Both the position numbers and the translations under genes were made by a program. The notes under the pieces were generated by a model. It was not told the DNA's origin and made no database searches. It saw only the letters and a program-made list of their open reading frames with translations. Positions 26,370 to 35,728 of a stretch of DNA of 64,000 bases are shown one piece after another. Within the stretch, counting starts at the first letter, position 1, and each line of letters begins with the position of its first letter. The DNA is from Nilaparvata lugens (taxonomy: Eukaryota > Arthropoda > Insecta > Hemiptera > Delphacidae): positions 10,560,874 to 10,624,873 of the forward strand of contig NC_052518.1 in NCBI RefSeq assembly GCF_014356525.2, written 5' to 3'.

Positions 26370-26590
26370 ATAGTGAGGTCCTCGTTATAATGCTAGTGGA
26401 GAAAGATAGTTGCCGATTTTCTGCCTTGTAACGTCTTCTCTATAATATAGTTTGCCGATTTTCTGCTTTGCCACTGCCTACTATAAAGGATAGCTGATAC
26501 TGGTATATCTAATGCAATATTAACTGTTCATTCTTGTTAAAAATGGTCAATTATAATATTTATTTGTCAAGAAACTGTATTTTTCATTGA
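26370..26590 (+). mobile_element. Truncated MITE of the GTCCACGTTATAA family
   Basis: TATAGTGAGGTCCTCGTTATAATG starts the copy, followed by GGAGAAAGATAG, GCCGATTTTCTGC (twice) and GGATAGCTGATACTGGT, the order seen at 45574-45690. The right terminus is missing. A TGCCGATTTTCTGC segment is duplicated internally. Confidence 0.65.
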
Positions 26591-26603
26591 ATGAATAATA
26601 AAT

Positions 26604-26853
26604 TCCTATACTCCTTCCCTGGGGGCGGCAAGGGACCTGGTTACTCACAGCCCTTCCCCCCGCCTAATTGTTGAGCCCAAATTATGAAATTGATATCACA
26701 TGATAGCTGAAAACTTGTTTCATCAATCTCTATCACATTCTCCTGAAATACTCCTTTCCTGGGGGCGGCAAGAGAACTGGTTACTTACAACCCTTCCCCA
26801 CCGCTGACGGCGTAATTGTTGAGCCCAAATTATGGAAACGGTATAGAATGGAA
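26604..26853. repeat. Two diverged direct repeats 144 bp apart
   Basis: CCTGGGGGCGGCAAG then TTGTTGAGCCCAAATTATG occurs at about 26,618 and about 26,758. A third related phrase (GAACCCAAATTATGAAA) follows near 26,973. The GC-rich part resembles the ends of hAT-like elements (compare 51193), but no pair of termini could be defined. A 164-codon minus-strand frame over this region (26723-27217) has no recognisable domain and appears to be a chance product. Confidence 0.6.
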
Positions 26854-26989
26854 ACCCAAAATCTCCTTTATCGAATGGCACCTTCATCTTCAAGATCGGT
26901 GATGGTCGTGGGCTGAGCGTGAAGCTGGCCCCCCAATATATAAGTAAATCCTTATAAACCCCATTTCCCGTTGAACCCAAATTATGAAA

Positions 26990-28460
26990 CTTGGATATTC
27001 TGGAAGCCCAAATTAAGCCCTGAATATTGGCATATGTTTCAAAATTTGGGATCGATATTTTGGGGCCAGCTTGACGGCGGTTGTATTGATTCACATTCAA
27101 GTCTTTAGAAAACGCACGTAAACAGCAGCTGACAGACGTCAGCAGAGGTCCACAGAAACAGGGAAAGAGACTTTCCTCGCCAGGTGTTTGAATTTTGAAA
27201 CTCACACAGACGTCCATGGTTGAAGATGTAAGGAGGAAAAGATGTAAAGTTAATACCAGAGAAAGCCTTATTTAATGTGTTTAATGGAACCATTGTGAAG
27301 GACCTTTGTAAGGACCTAAAGCCACAATGATTCTCTAAAAAATGGTTGTATGTGTAAGAACCATTTAGAGGCATTCCATTGTTCATGGCATACAGTGTCC
27401 CTGCTTAGTGCATAACCTAAGGGTCATGTAGAGCCATGTGCATGCCGGTTATAAGTATAACCTGACGTTGCATTTGCTAGTGATAACTCAGTAGAACAGC
27501 AGGTTCCTATACAAACACTACTCAAAACTCAGGCGAGAGGCAGCGTAATAAAAGTCTGTTATAAGTAACAAATGCAACGCCAATTGCATTGAAATTGATG
27601 TAGTGAGCTCTCCACACATCAAAAATTGTTTAGTGATAGTAAACATCGATGAACATCTACAATAAATTGATAAATAAGCATTTTTAAAAGTGTTCTTACG
27701 AGAATTCGATTAGGAAAAAGCTTAATGTAGTTGTATATGGTTCCGCTAGATGGCGCTGGTAGTAAAAATGATACAAACTACTTGATACTGTATCAACTTC
27801 AAAGAATCGCAGAGAAATGAAACAAAAGGTTGTTCAGTACTCCGTGACCGAATGAAATAAAGGAAAAGAAAAAGAAGAAGAAGAAGAAGAAGCTTAACGC
27901 TTAACCAGTATCTGTGTATTCCTTTTTTGCGTTGTTGTCTTTTTCATAAGCTTAGCAAAATCCTGGGATTTGATGAATAAGATCTTACAAATAGTTCTCA
28001 ATTCTCTATAATAAGATAATATATGCTATTATCCAATTTATATTATCAATTACAAACATTTTCCTCTCAACAGGTCCAGCCCGATATTATTGCATAATTC
28101 TTTGTACAGTACGGTATATTTAATTCAGTAAAAAATGAAAGTATCATATTCAGAGAATCATTACAATTATTCATTAATTCATATGGAAATTGTACATCCT
28201 CCAGTTATTGAATTGATATCTGCTTTCTTCCGGTATCTTAAGGTTGATATCTTTCAACCTTCCGGTAGTCGCGCCCTACTCAATCACACTCTATCAATGC
28301 ACTGTCGCGACTAAATGGCACCTAAAGACAGAACCATTGCTCGGTTGATACTGCAACTCAGTGGAGTGATGGGGGGAAAGTTTTGGAATGCATAGGTGAC
28401 TCATTCACTGACACCACCCCATTCAATAGTTTTGTGCAGCAAAAAAACTGACACTGTTAT
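26990..28460. other. Intergenic DNA, no gene recognised
   Basis: Contains a GAA microsatellite at about 27,860-27,895 and a loosely inverted pair around GTTGCATTTG/CAAATGCAAC (about 27,463 and 27,570). Nothing else can be supported. Confidence 0.4.
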
Positions 28461-28467
28461 ACTTTTT

Positions 28468-28595
28468 ACTTTCCTTGCCCTTTGGAAAGTGTCGCTTTCC
28501 AAAAAGAAATTAAGGTACCCTAATTTCAAGTTTTCTATACGTTTTAAGGTCCCCTGAGTCCAAAAACATGATTTTTGGGTATTAGTCTGTATGTG
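28468..28595 (+). mobile_element. 5' fragment of an ACTTTCCTTGC transposon
   Basis: ACTTTCCTTGCCC, then AAATTAAGGTACCCTAATTT, then GTCCCCTGAGTCCAAAAACA match the first 130 bp of the elements at 13572 and 14984. Homology stops at GTATGTGTAGAAG, where the other copies have (TG)n and this one passes into a GAA/GGA array. No right end was found. Confidence 0.8.
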
Positions 28596-29240
28596 TAGAA
28601 GAAGAAGAAGAAGTAGAAGGAGAAGAAGAAGAAAAAAAGAAGAAAAGGAGGAGGAGGGAGAGGAGGAGGAGGGAGAGGAGGAGGAGTGAGAGGAGGAGGA
28701 GGAAATGGTGGGAGAGGAGGAGGGGGAGGAGTGGGATGAGGAGGAGGAGGAGAAGGAGGGAGAGGAGGAGGAGGGAATAAAGGGTGAGGAGGAGGAGGAG
28801 GGAATGAAGGGAGAGGAGGAGGAGGGATTGAAGGGTGAGGAGGAGGAGGAGGAGTAAGAGGAGGAGGAGGAGTGAGAGGAGGAGGAGGAGGTGGAGGAGG
28901 AGGAGGAGGAGGAGGAGGAGGAGGAGGAGGAGGAGGAGGAGGAGGAGGAGAAGAAGGAGTGAAAGGAGGAGGAGGAGGAGAAGGAGTTGGAGGAGGAAGA
29001 GGAGGAGGAGGAGTTGGTGGGTGGTGGGAGAGAAGGAAGAAATGGTGAAGGAGAAGGAGAAGGATGAGGATGAGGAAGAGGATGAGGATGAAGAGTGGAA
29101 GGAGAAGGGTTAGGAGTGAGATGAGAAGAAGCAAAGTGAGGCTGAGTCAGAGGGGAAGAAGAAACGATGGATGAAGAGAGGAAGAGAAGGGTGAAAAAGG
29201 AGAAGAAGAAGATGGATAAGTTAGAGAAGAAAAAGAAGAA
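28596..29240. repeat. About 640-bp GAA/GGA polypurine array
   Basis: The plus strand is almost pure purine: GAAGAA runs, then GGAGGA/GGAGAGGA units with a perfect (GGA)n core at about 28,890-28,950, then AAGGAGAAGG text. Frames of 92-328 codons on both strands encode homopolymer-like Ser, Pro or Arg/Glu and are compositional artefacts. Such tracts can form triplex or G-rich structures. Confidence 0.9.
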
Positions 29241-30880
29241 AGATGTGTGCGGAGGGTTGTGACAAGGCAAGGTAAGTGTGAATGAGAGGGTAAGGTGTGA
29301 TGGAGGGGGCTGGTCGTTGGGTGAGTATTTGAAATGGGGAGAGTCGCTTGTCAAGGGCTTCTCATAGACTATGTCAATGTGGGTCACTGATAAACCAGCC
29401 TACTTGTTAATCTTGTTAGCCCACTCATGTGAGCCGGCAATCTTGGTCAGTTCTTCACTTCCTCTACTGCGAGCATTTGAGCAATTCAACTGAATCTTAA
29501 TCAGTTAAGATGGGATATGGCCAAGGACAGTTCCATTCCATTATTCCACTCAATTGAAATTCCATCACCCGGAACCCCATATGAATCAAACCAGATTCAC
29601 ATGAACTAATTGAAAATCAATGTTTATTCATTGAAACACAACCTATGAGTTACATTATTGGATGAGGCACTACAATGAGATAATCTTCAAAATTTCAGCA
29701 TCTATATAATAAGAGAGAGTAAGGTTGTGTTTGTTCGTGTGTTCGTTTGTTCATTTGTTCGTTTGTTCGCATCAAAACATGTCAACTTGTGGATTGCATA
29801 CCGGAAAAACGGGAATGATTTAGATCTCCAAATTTTGCACATAGATTCTAGAAATATCAATCTCGTGCACCTGGAAGCTCAAATTTCAATTTTCCTTCAA
29901 GATTTTTCAGAATTAATGTTCAAATTTCATCTATGCTACCGTACATGAAGTTCCATAGGCTACATTGTTGAAGCCCAGAAGTGTGTTTTTTATGAGGTTA
30001 TAATGCTGTTAAAACGGTAAACGGTAAAACGTTCGCTAATGGAGCGATAGTTCATCGGTTCGAATCCCGATTCTTCCCAAATTTTTTTGTACTTAAATTT
30101 TTCCCTCGAAACATATTATTATCAATTATTTCTTGAAGGAGTTTGTTTTCATTACAATTGGAACTTGGATGAAATAATTAATATTAATGTAAAATTTTGC
30201 CACCAGTACAAATGAAATGGACATAGTCTACAGGACTATCATTGAATTTCATAAGAAAAACATGAATAGATCACAATAAAATAAGTAATAATTCATATTC
30301 TTCAGTTATAATGTACTATCAGACACAAATTCGCAGTGAAACGAGTATTTTAGGTATTTTGTTTGGAATTGGGAAAACAAAAGGCCGCCTGATTCAAATT
30401 GAGGAGGATGTAATCGATACTAAAATTTATTGATGTATTGGAAAAATTCAATATGATTCTGTGAGGTTTTCAAGTATTATGTCTTCTTCAGTTTTCTATA
30501 CTATAATAAAGGAAAGAACTGGCTTATACACGTAAGGAATAGGCAATTATGTTTGACGCATCATCACATCTGTAATACTCAACTGATTAATTTGAAATTT
30601 CGCATATAGATTCTTAATTAACCGAGGATGGTTATATGCATATTTTCAGTTCTTCAAGACTTCATTACGTCAAGTTCTCAATTTGTCATGCTTCCAGTTG
30701 TTGTATAGAAGCAGCTGAACATTTCTTTCAAAAGGGACATTGGATGATAGGTACGATTGGGAAAACTATTTGAATAAAAATAACTGATTTTCTGTTGCAT
30801 CAAAACCGCACCGATTTCTTAAACCGTCCAAAAGTTATTCTCATACAAATCATACTGATAAATCATCCATCTATCCATCA
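29241..30880. other. Intergenic DNA with Helitron-like ends and a tRNA-like B box
   Basis: At 29701 A|TCTATATAATAAGAGAG resembles a Helitron 5' end, and at 30495 TCTATACTATAATAAAGG is a clear one, matching the Helitron 5' end at 20337. At about 30,050-30,075 ATCGGTTCGAATCCCGAT forms a T-arm-like hairpin without a convincing A box, probably a tRNA-derived scrap. No coding gene. Confidence 0.45.
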
Positions 30881-31262
30881 TCTTTACTATAATAATGGAA
30901 AGAGCTGGCTCATACACGTACGTGATGTAGGAAAATTATGTTTGACGCATCATCACGTCTGAACTACTGGACTGATTGATGTGAAATTTTGCATGAAGAT
31001 TTTTAATTAACCGAGACTAAGAAGAAGAATATACATACTAAAAGACGAACTTCAAACCCTTAAAAACCACCCTTAGAGTTAAAATATTGCCAAAAGATTT
31101 CTTAGTGCGCCTCTAAAGGGCCAACTGAACATACCTACCAAATTTGAACGTTTTTGGTCTGGTAGATTTTTAGTTCTGCGAGTGAGTGAGTGAGTAAGTC
31201 AGTCAGTGGGTGAGTGCCATTTCGCTTTTATATAATTATATAGATAGTGCACTCATAAGTAG

Positions 31263-31270
31263 TATAAAAA
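31263..31270 (+). promoter_or_regulatory. TATA-like box at left terminus
   Basis: TATAAAAA lies five bases inside the element end and points inward. The matching box is at the right end on the opposite strand (38785-38792). If used, transcription would begin within the hairpin/GGTCACCC repeat zone. The evidence is motif match and symmetry only. Confidence 0.35.
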
Positions 31271-31273
31271 GGA

Positions 31274-31303
31274 GGACTCTGGCACACAAGTGTGCCAGAG
31301 TCC
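31274..31303. repeat. Terminal hairpin, left
   Basis: GGACTCTGGCACAC, a two-base AA turn, then the exact reverse complement: a perfect 14-bp stem 16 bp from the element end. The same structure occurs at the other end (38752-38781). It is suited to a self-priming or protein-recognised terminus as in hairpin-ended DNA viruses. That role is inferred. Confidence 0.9.
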
Positions 31304-31738
31304 CCCTTCACCTCAAGGTCACCCAAGTTGACCAAACCTAACCTCAAGGTCACCCAAGTTGACCAAACCTAACCTCAAGGTCACCCAAGTCGACCAAGCC
31401 TAACCTCAAGGTCACCCAAGTCAATCAAACCTAATCTCAAAAAAAAAAAATAAAAAAAAATTAAAAAAAAAACCCAAAAAAAATAAAAAAAAATTAAAAA
31501 TTAAAAATTGAAAAAAAAATTAAAAACACATAAAATTGGGAATAAATGGAAAATAAATCAAAAAATTTTAAAAAAAATAAATAAATAAAAACACATAAAA
31601 TCGGAAATAAATGGAAAAAAATCAAAAAATTGAAAAAAAAATGAACTTGGGGCTCTGAACTCTGAACTTTGTGCTCTGAACTCTGAACTCGGGGCTCTGA
31701 ACTCTGAACTCGGGGCTCTGAACTCGGGGCTCTGAACT

Positions 31739-32077
31739 CTAGACTCTGGACTCAGGCTCTGAACTCTGGACTTCTGGACTCTGGACTCGGGGCTCTGAAC
31801 TCTGGACTTCTGGACTCTGGACCCTAAACTCTGAACTCAAATGTCCTGCATCGTTAAAAATGTCTGTCAACCAGATAATACCATGATTATGTAGTTCCTC
31901 CTTCTCAAGCTCAATCACTGCATCCCACAGACATAGCTCACTGTTTGACAACATATTGCAGTAGACAGAATACCTCTCAGTGCTGACAAGCCGTCTTATA
32001 CCAAACAGAGAAAAGTGGTGGTGGTGGTGGGGATAACCTCCCTTGTCAACAGGTCTATGACAATGCCACCCCATCAT
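31739..32077 (-). CDS. Conserved small ORF in left inverted repeat
   Basis: A frame of 112 codons opening with two ATGs (MMGWHCHR...). About the first 97 residues match, with roughly ten replacements, the frame in the opposite inverted repeat (38288-38674). Visible traits are a run of five His (HHHHH), three Cys and a mixed charged middle (ELEKEELHNHG). The remainder is translation of the GAACTCTG minisatellite (QSSEPRVQS) and is probably not functional. I do not recognise a domain. The frame points outward, toward the element end. Conservation may reflect coding or simply inverted-repeat homology. Confidence 0.45.
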   Translation of the reverse strand: MMGWHCHRPVDKGGYPHHHHHFSLFGIRRLVSTERYSVYCNMLSNSELCLWDAVIELEKEELHNHGIIWLTDIFNDAGHLSSEFRVQSPEVQSSEPRVQSPEVQSSEPESRV

Positions 32078-32155
32078 GACTCACTTCTCAATTCTTTGTT
32101 ATCATTAGTATGAAGAAGTATCATATTCTATATAATTTAAGTCTTTAAACATAAA

Positions 32156-32228
32156 TCCTCTATGGTGTAGTGGTTAGCAAGTCAGCTTCCCAAGTTGGAG
32201 GTTCTAGGTTCGAATCCAAGGCAGTAAA
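32156..32228 (+). pseudogene. tRNA-Gly(CCC)-like sequence in left inverted repeat
   Basis: TGGTGTAGTGGTTAGCA is a good A box and GGTTCGAATCC a perfect B box. Between them, TCAGC-TTCCCAA-GTTGG folds as an anticodon arm with U33 and anticodon CCC (two G-T pairs). The T-arm has one mismatch and the acceptor ends do not pair, so this is a tRNA-derived relic or an internal Pol III promoter rather than a working tRNA. The other inverted repeat keeps the same sequence with a T-to-A change in the B box. Confidence 0.55.
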
Positions 32229-32999
32229 GGTAAGTATTGAAGGTCAGTATCAACAGAACGAGAGGATATATTTTTTTGTGTGTAGTGGGTAGAGAAAAGA
32301 AAACCACATTTTTAATCTTCCCATATATATTTATTTTCCATTATAAAACAGAATATATATATTAGTCATTGAAAATCCTCTTCTATATTTTGTGGTCTCC
32401 TGATAGACCTCTGCTGACCTTTCCTCTTGTTCTGAAATGCTGCATACTCCATCAGTTTGTACAGTATCCCGAAAAGCAGCACTGTAGATAGATATTAGTA
32501 GAGCAGGGTCTCCTGAACAGCCCTCTGGTCGCCCCACCACTGCCAGTCACCCTGCCGCTGGTCGTCCAGCCGCCGCCAGTTGCCCCACCACTGCCAGTCA
32601 CCCGCCGCTGGTCGTCCGGCCGCCACCAGTCGCCCCACCACTGCCAGTCACCCCGCCGCCGGTCGTCTGGCCGCCGCCGGTCGCCCCACCACTGCCAGTC
32701 ACCCCGCCGCCGGTCGTCTGGCCGCCGCCGGTCGCCCCACCACTGCCAGAAACCCCGCCGCCAGTCGTCTGGCCGCCACCGGTCACTCCACCACTGCCAG
32801 TCACCCCGCCGTTGGTCGTCCGGCCGGAGTCATTGAAAATCCTCTTCTATATTTTGTGGTCTTCTGATAGACCTCTGCTGACCTTTCCTCTCGTTCTGAA
32901 ATGCTGCAAACTCCATCAGTTTGTACAGTATCCTGAAAAGCAGCACTGTAGATAGATATTAGTAGAGCAGGGTCTCCTGAACAGCCCTCTGGTCGTCCC

Positions 33000-33390
33000 A
33001 CCACAGCCAGTCACCCCGCCGCTGGTCGTCCGGCCGCCGCCAATCACCCCACAACTGCCAGTCACCCCGCCGCCGGTCGTCCAGCCACCACCGGTCGCCC
33101 CACCACTGCCAGTCACCCCGTCGCCAGTCATCCGGCCGCCACCGGTCACTCCACCACTGCAAGTCACCCCGCCACTGGTTGTCCGGCCGCCGCCAGTCGC
33201 CCCACTGCTGCCAGTCATCCGGCCACCACTGCCAGTTGCCCCACCACTGCCAGTTACCCCGCCGCCGGTCGTCCAGCCGCCGCCGGTCGCCCCACCGCCG
33301 CCAGTCATCTGGCCACCACTGCCGGTCGCCCCACCACCACCTGTTGCCCCACCGACGGCTGCCTTCCCGCCACCAACAGTCGACCCGCTG
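33000..33390. repeat. 51-bp GC-rich minisatellite (left arm, inner block)
   Basis: Units contain CACTGCCAGTCACCCCGCC then GGTCGTC and CCGGTCGCCCC. Because 51 is a multiple of three and the units lack stops, four or five frames stay open and translate to Gly/Thr-, Trp/Arg-, Pro/His- or Ala-rich repeats. A second block is at 32540-32820 and the mirror block is at 37135-37825. The arrays are much more GC-rich than anything else in the window. Confidence 0.9.
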
Positions 33391-33492
33391 CGGCTGGCAA
33401 TCGTCCCGCCGGCTGAGGCCAGGATGGCTTCAATTTGGCAGTGGCCCTTCATATATAGGGGACTCTGGCTCGGGATGGTCATGCAGGACCTG

Positions 33493-33729
33493 TCACTCTG
33501 CATTGTCATGGCGACCTCTATCACACCAGATTAATGTGTCCATGGTGGACATGTTGGATTGGGATGTCCATGGGAGGCTCTGGATCAGCATGGACGTGCT
33601 GCTCTGGATCAGGGTGGCATTGAAGATGGATATTTTCAGCGACTCCCACTTCGCCTCCTCCATGTTAGGACATTTAGCATGGGCATTCTCAATGACCCTA
33701 GCTCCTCCTGTCACATGGACCATGCTCAC
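33493..33729 (-). CDS. Candidate ORF in left inverted repeat, mirrored at 36774
   Basis: A 78-codon frame (starting MSMVHVTGGARVIENAHAKC) whose mirror at 36774-37010 on the plus strand has the same length and about 90 percent identity by eye. No known domain. It reads outward from the core, and the next frame outward (beginning MTMQSDRSC) runs into the minisatellite. As with the other arm frames, equal length in both arms may be incidental. Confidence 0.3.
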   Translation of the reverse strand: MSMVHVTGGARVIENAHAKCPNMEEAKWESLKISIFNATLIQSSTSMLIQSLPWTSQSNMSTMDTLIWCDRGRHDNAE

Positions 33730-33850
33730 CAGTGTTCAGCGTGTCTGTGGCGGGACAGCAGGGTCATCCACTCAGTGGTCAGTCAGTCAGTTCAATTACT
33801 GATCAGTCAGTCAGTTCAATTACTGATCAGTCAGTCAGTTCAATTACTGA

Positions 33851-34216
33851 TTAGTCACTGTTCAGTCACTGTTCAGTCACTGTTCAGTCACTGTTCAATT
33901 ACAAAGGAACCATAAGCCGACATTGGAGGAGGTTGCTCCTACCATATTGGAGATTGCTAGGTTGAAGCGTGAAATCAAAAGGAGGCATAAGGAAATCATG
34001 CTGGGTAGACGGATTGCAGAAGAGAAACATGTGGAACACTTCAAACCTCTAGCTGAGCCACTATTCAACCTAGTCGAAACTCTCCAACAGATGCCAGTTC
34101 AACAACCACAACTACCTCCATCAAGAGCATCCAAGAAGCATCCCAGGTATCTGAAGCCTAGAATAAAAATGCGCTCCAGGCATGTGAAGGATAGGCAGAG
34201 ACAATCAAAGCCATAG
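33851..34216 (+). CDS. N-terminal segment of the core gene, ends at in-frame TAG
   Basis: The frame opens after a TGA at 33848-33850 and is clearly coding-like from about 33,923, giving roughly 97 residues ending at TAG 34214-34216. The main core frame continues immediately in the same reading frame. The segment is rich in Arg, Lys and Glu with heptad-like spacing (LKREIKRRHKEIMLGRR), then HFKPLAEPLFNLVETLQ, a pattern I remember at the N-terminus of DUF8207-type proteins, and it ends in a basic stretch. There is no ATG before the coiled-coil-like part, so the true start may lie in an upstream exon within the inverted repeat. It may be the front of an interrupted single gene, or may depend on stop readthrough or splicing. 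Confidence 0.6.
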   Translation, partial: LVTVQSLFSHCSVTVQLQRNHKPTLEEVAPTILEIARLKREIKRRHKEIMLGRRIAEEKHVEHFKPLAEPLFNLVETLQQMPVQQPQLPPSRASKKHPRYLKPRIKMRSRHVKDRQRQSKP

Positions 34217-35587
34217 TTGTTATCATCAGAACATCGTCCTTTCTCAGCAGCATCAACACACCACACATATCCTACTCCACCAACAACACCATTTGTTAAA
34301 CATGCCACATATACAAGGCGTGGACTTACTGGTGCAAGTAAAGCAAAACATAAGCTCCAACTCTCCAGCATTGATGAAGAGTCACCAACATTTGAATCAT
34401 ATGGAACTGGAGAAGTTTCAAGTCCAATGGCAGGCACCTCAGGAGTTGGATGGCAACTATGGAAAGCAGGAAAGCAGGCATTTGAAGGGGATGAGGGTGA
34501 GGAGTATAATATGAGTAGAGGATATGATGATAGCAGTGATGAGGAGCTGTCTGGAAATGGACAGGATGATGATAAGAGTGTTGAACAATTATTGAATGAA
34601 AGTCACAGTACAACAGTTCAGAATATCTTTGATCAAACTGATCTAGCTGGGAAACAGGTAGCTGATTACATTAGAGGATCATTGAGCAAGGACAATGACA
34701 ATTTTGATGACACTTTTGGGCCAAGAGTGAGAGACAATGCTTACTACCTGGGCAATAAGTATTTAACTTTTGGAGAGAATGGTGATGAAATTGTGCTGAC
34801 TGACCCTGTAGATCAGGAAGAAAAGACCTTCACAGCTACATTGGGACTTTGTGAGTTGATTTTCAAGATGAATCCAAATCGTGCATTAGTTGAATCTGCT
34901 GACAGACAGGCCTATGGAGAAATATTGAACTGGACCAGTGTGCACAGACAGAACAATGATCCAAGAGGTGAGATTGTTAACTACAACAAAGCCAAGTATA
35001 AGAATACAATCAAATGCCTTTTGGATGATAGCAGAGATGGTGGTCAAAGACATTCTGAGAGACAAGTGACTGGGAGAGGATCTATTGTTCCAAGGCATGA
35101 TTTTAGTAAGGAGGAAAGTCAGAAGATCTATAGAGGAAGAGGTGCTCTGTCAGCTATCAAGGGAGCTGCTGGTACAATAATTGATAAGGCAATCAACATT
35201 CTACCAGTTGAACTTTATATCCCTGGCTATCAATACTGTGGACCAGGAGCAAAACTTCAGAAGCGATTAGCACAAGTTGATCCAGGAATCAACAAACTTG
35301 ATCAGGCTTGCAAGGAGCATGATATTGCCAATTCCAAGAGTGGTGATACAGCAAGCAGAGCAGTAGCAGACAGCATCTTGGCAGAAAGAGCCTGGGACAG
35401 AGTGAGATCTGAAGATGCAGGGGTGTTGGAAAAAGCTGCAGCACTAGCAGTCACCAACATCATGAAGGCTAAGGCAAAATTTGGGGGAAGTATGAAAAGA
35501 TCACTGAAGGAAGTCAGCAGGGTGGCTGAGAAGGGGAAGAAACAAAAGATTCAACCATCAAAGAAAAAATCAGTGAAAGGAGGTTGA
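34217..35587 (+). CDS. DUF8207-like plus parvovirus-type phospholipase A2 protein (main part)
   Basis: A continuous 457-codon frame including the stop. Residues 100-165 are acidic and low complexity. Residues about 166-270 (FGPRVRDNAYYLGNK, then TATLGLCELIFKMNP) match my memory of the arthropod DUF8207 family. Residues about 330-400 form a VP1-type PLA2 domain: calcium loop YCGPG at 340-344 and the His-Asp dyad at 368-369 in a DQACKEHD motif. The Tyr usually three residues after the dyad's His-Asp pair is Asn372. The C-terminus is Lys-rich, plausibly nuclear-targeting or DNA-binding. The family role of such domains is membrane breach during virion entry; whether this copy is active is unknown. 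It is preceded by an in-frame TAG. The first internal ATG is codon 71. An AATAAA lies at 35729. Confidence 0.8.
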   Translation: MLSSEHRPFSAASTHHTYPTPPTTPFVKHATYTRRGLTGASKAKHKLQLSSIDEESPTFESYGTGEVSSPMAGTSGVGWQLWKAGKQAFEGDEGEEYNMSRGYDDSSDEELSGNGQDDDKSVEQLLNESHSTTVQNIFDQTDLAGKQVADYIRGSLSKDNDNFDDTFGPRVRDNAYYLGNKYLTFGENGDEIVLTDPVDQEEKTFTATLGLCELIFKMNPNRALVESADRQAYGEILNWTSVHRQNNDPRGEIVNYNKAKYKNTIKCLLDDSRDGGQRHSERQVTGRGSIVPRHDFSKEESQKIYRGRGALSAIKGAAGTIIDKAINILPVELYIPGYQYCGPGAKLQKRLAQVDPGINKLDQACKEHDIANSKSGDTASRAVADSILAERAWDRVRSEDAGVLEKAAALAVTNIMKAKAKFGGSMKRSLKEVSRVAEKGKKQKIQPSKKKSVKGG

Positions 35588-35695
35588 GGTCTTTACTTGA
35601 GACAGCAAAAACCAAAGGTTGGTACAGGTCTTTACTTGAGTCAGCAGAGATCAAAGGTCGGTAAAGGTCTTTACTTGAGAAAGCAGAGAACAGCA
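35588..35695. repeat. 39-bp tandem repeat in the 3' flank of the core gene
   Basis: GGTCTTTACTTGAGACAGCA-type units start at 35588, 35627 and 35666 (2.7 copies), directly after the stop codon. It probably lies in the 3' untranslated region, before the AATAAA. Confidence 0.85.
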
Positions 35696-35728
35696 ACACC
35701 TTAGACACTAGGTAATATATTGAGGTAC

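Larger units (their letters stand above)
31258..33904 (+). repeat. Left terminal inverted repeat, about 2.65 kb
   Basis: From the outside in: TATA-like box, 30-nt palindrome, four ACCTCAAGGTCACCCAAGT repeats (about 31-bp units, 31310-31435), an A-rich stretch (31439-31645), a GAACTCTG minisatellite (31645-31830), a conserved small reading frame, a tRNA-like sequence, two blocks of a GC-rich 51-bp minisatellite (32540-32820 and 33000-33390), a TATATA-containing segment, and CAGTCACTGTT/CAATTACTGATCAGT short repeats at the inner edge. It is longer than the right repeat mainly because a segment of about 165 bp is present twice, 464 bp apart (32368 and 32832). Confidence 0.88.

Noticed and set aside
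26723..27217. 164-codon minus-strand frame as a gene
   Set aside because: It crosses a pair of degenerate direct repeats, has no recognisable domain, and the paired repeat does not conserve the frame.
28401..29387. A 328-codon minus-strand frame and a 196-codon overlapping frame
   Set aside because: Both translate a GAA/GGA simple-sequence tract into Ser or Pro/Leu homopolymers; openness follows from composition.
32580..33802. Several long frames on both strands (Gly/Thr-rich, Pro/His-rich, Trp/Arg-rich), mirrored at 37070-37856
   Set aside because: They are alternative readings of a stop-free 51-bp minisatellite whose length is a multiple of three; four or more frames are open at once.
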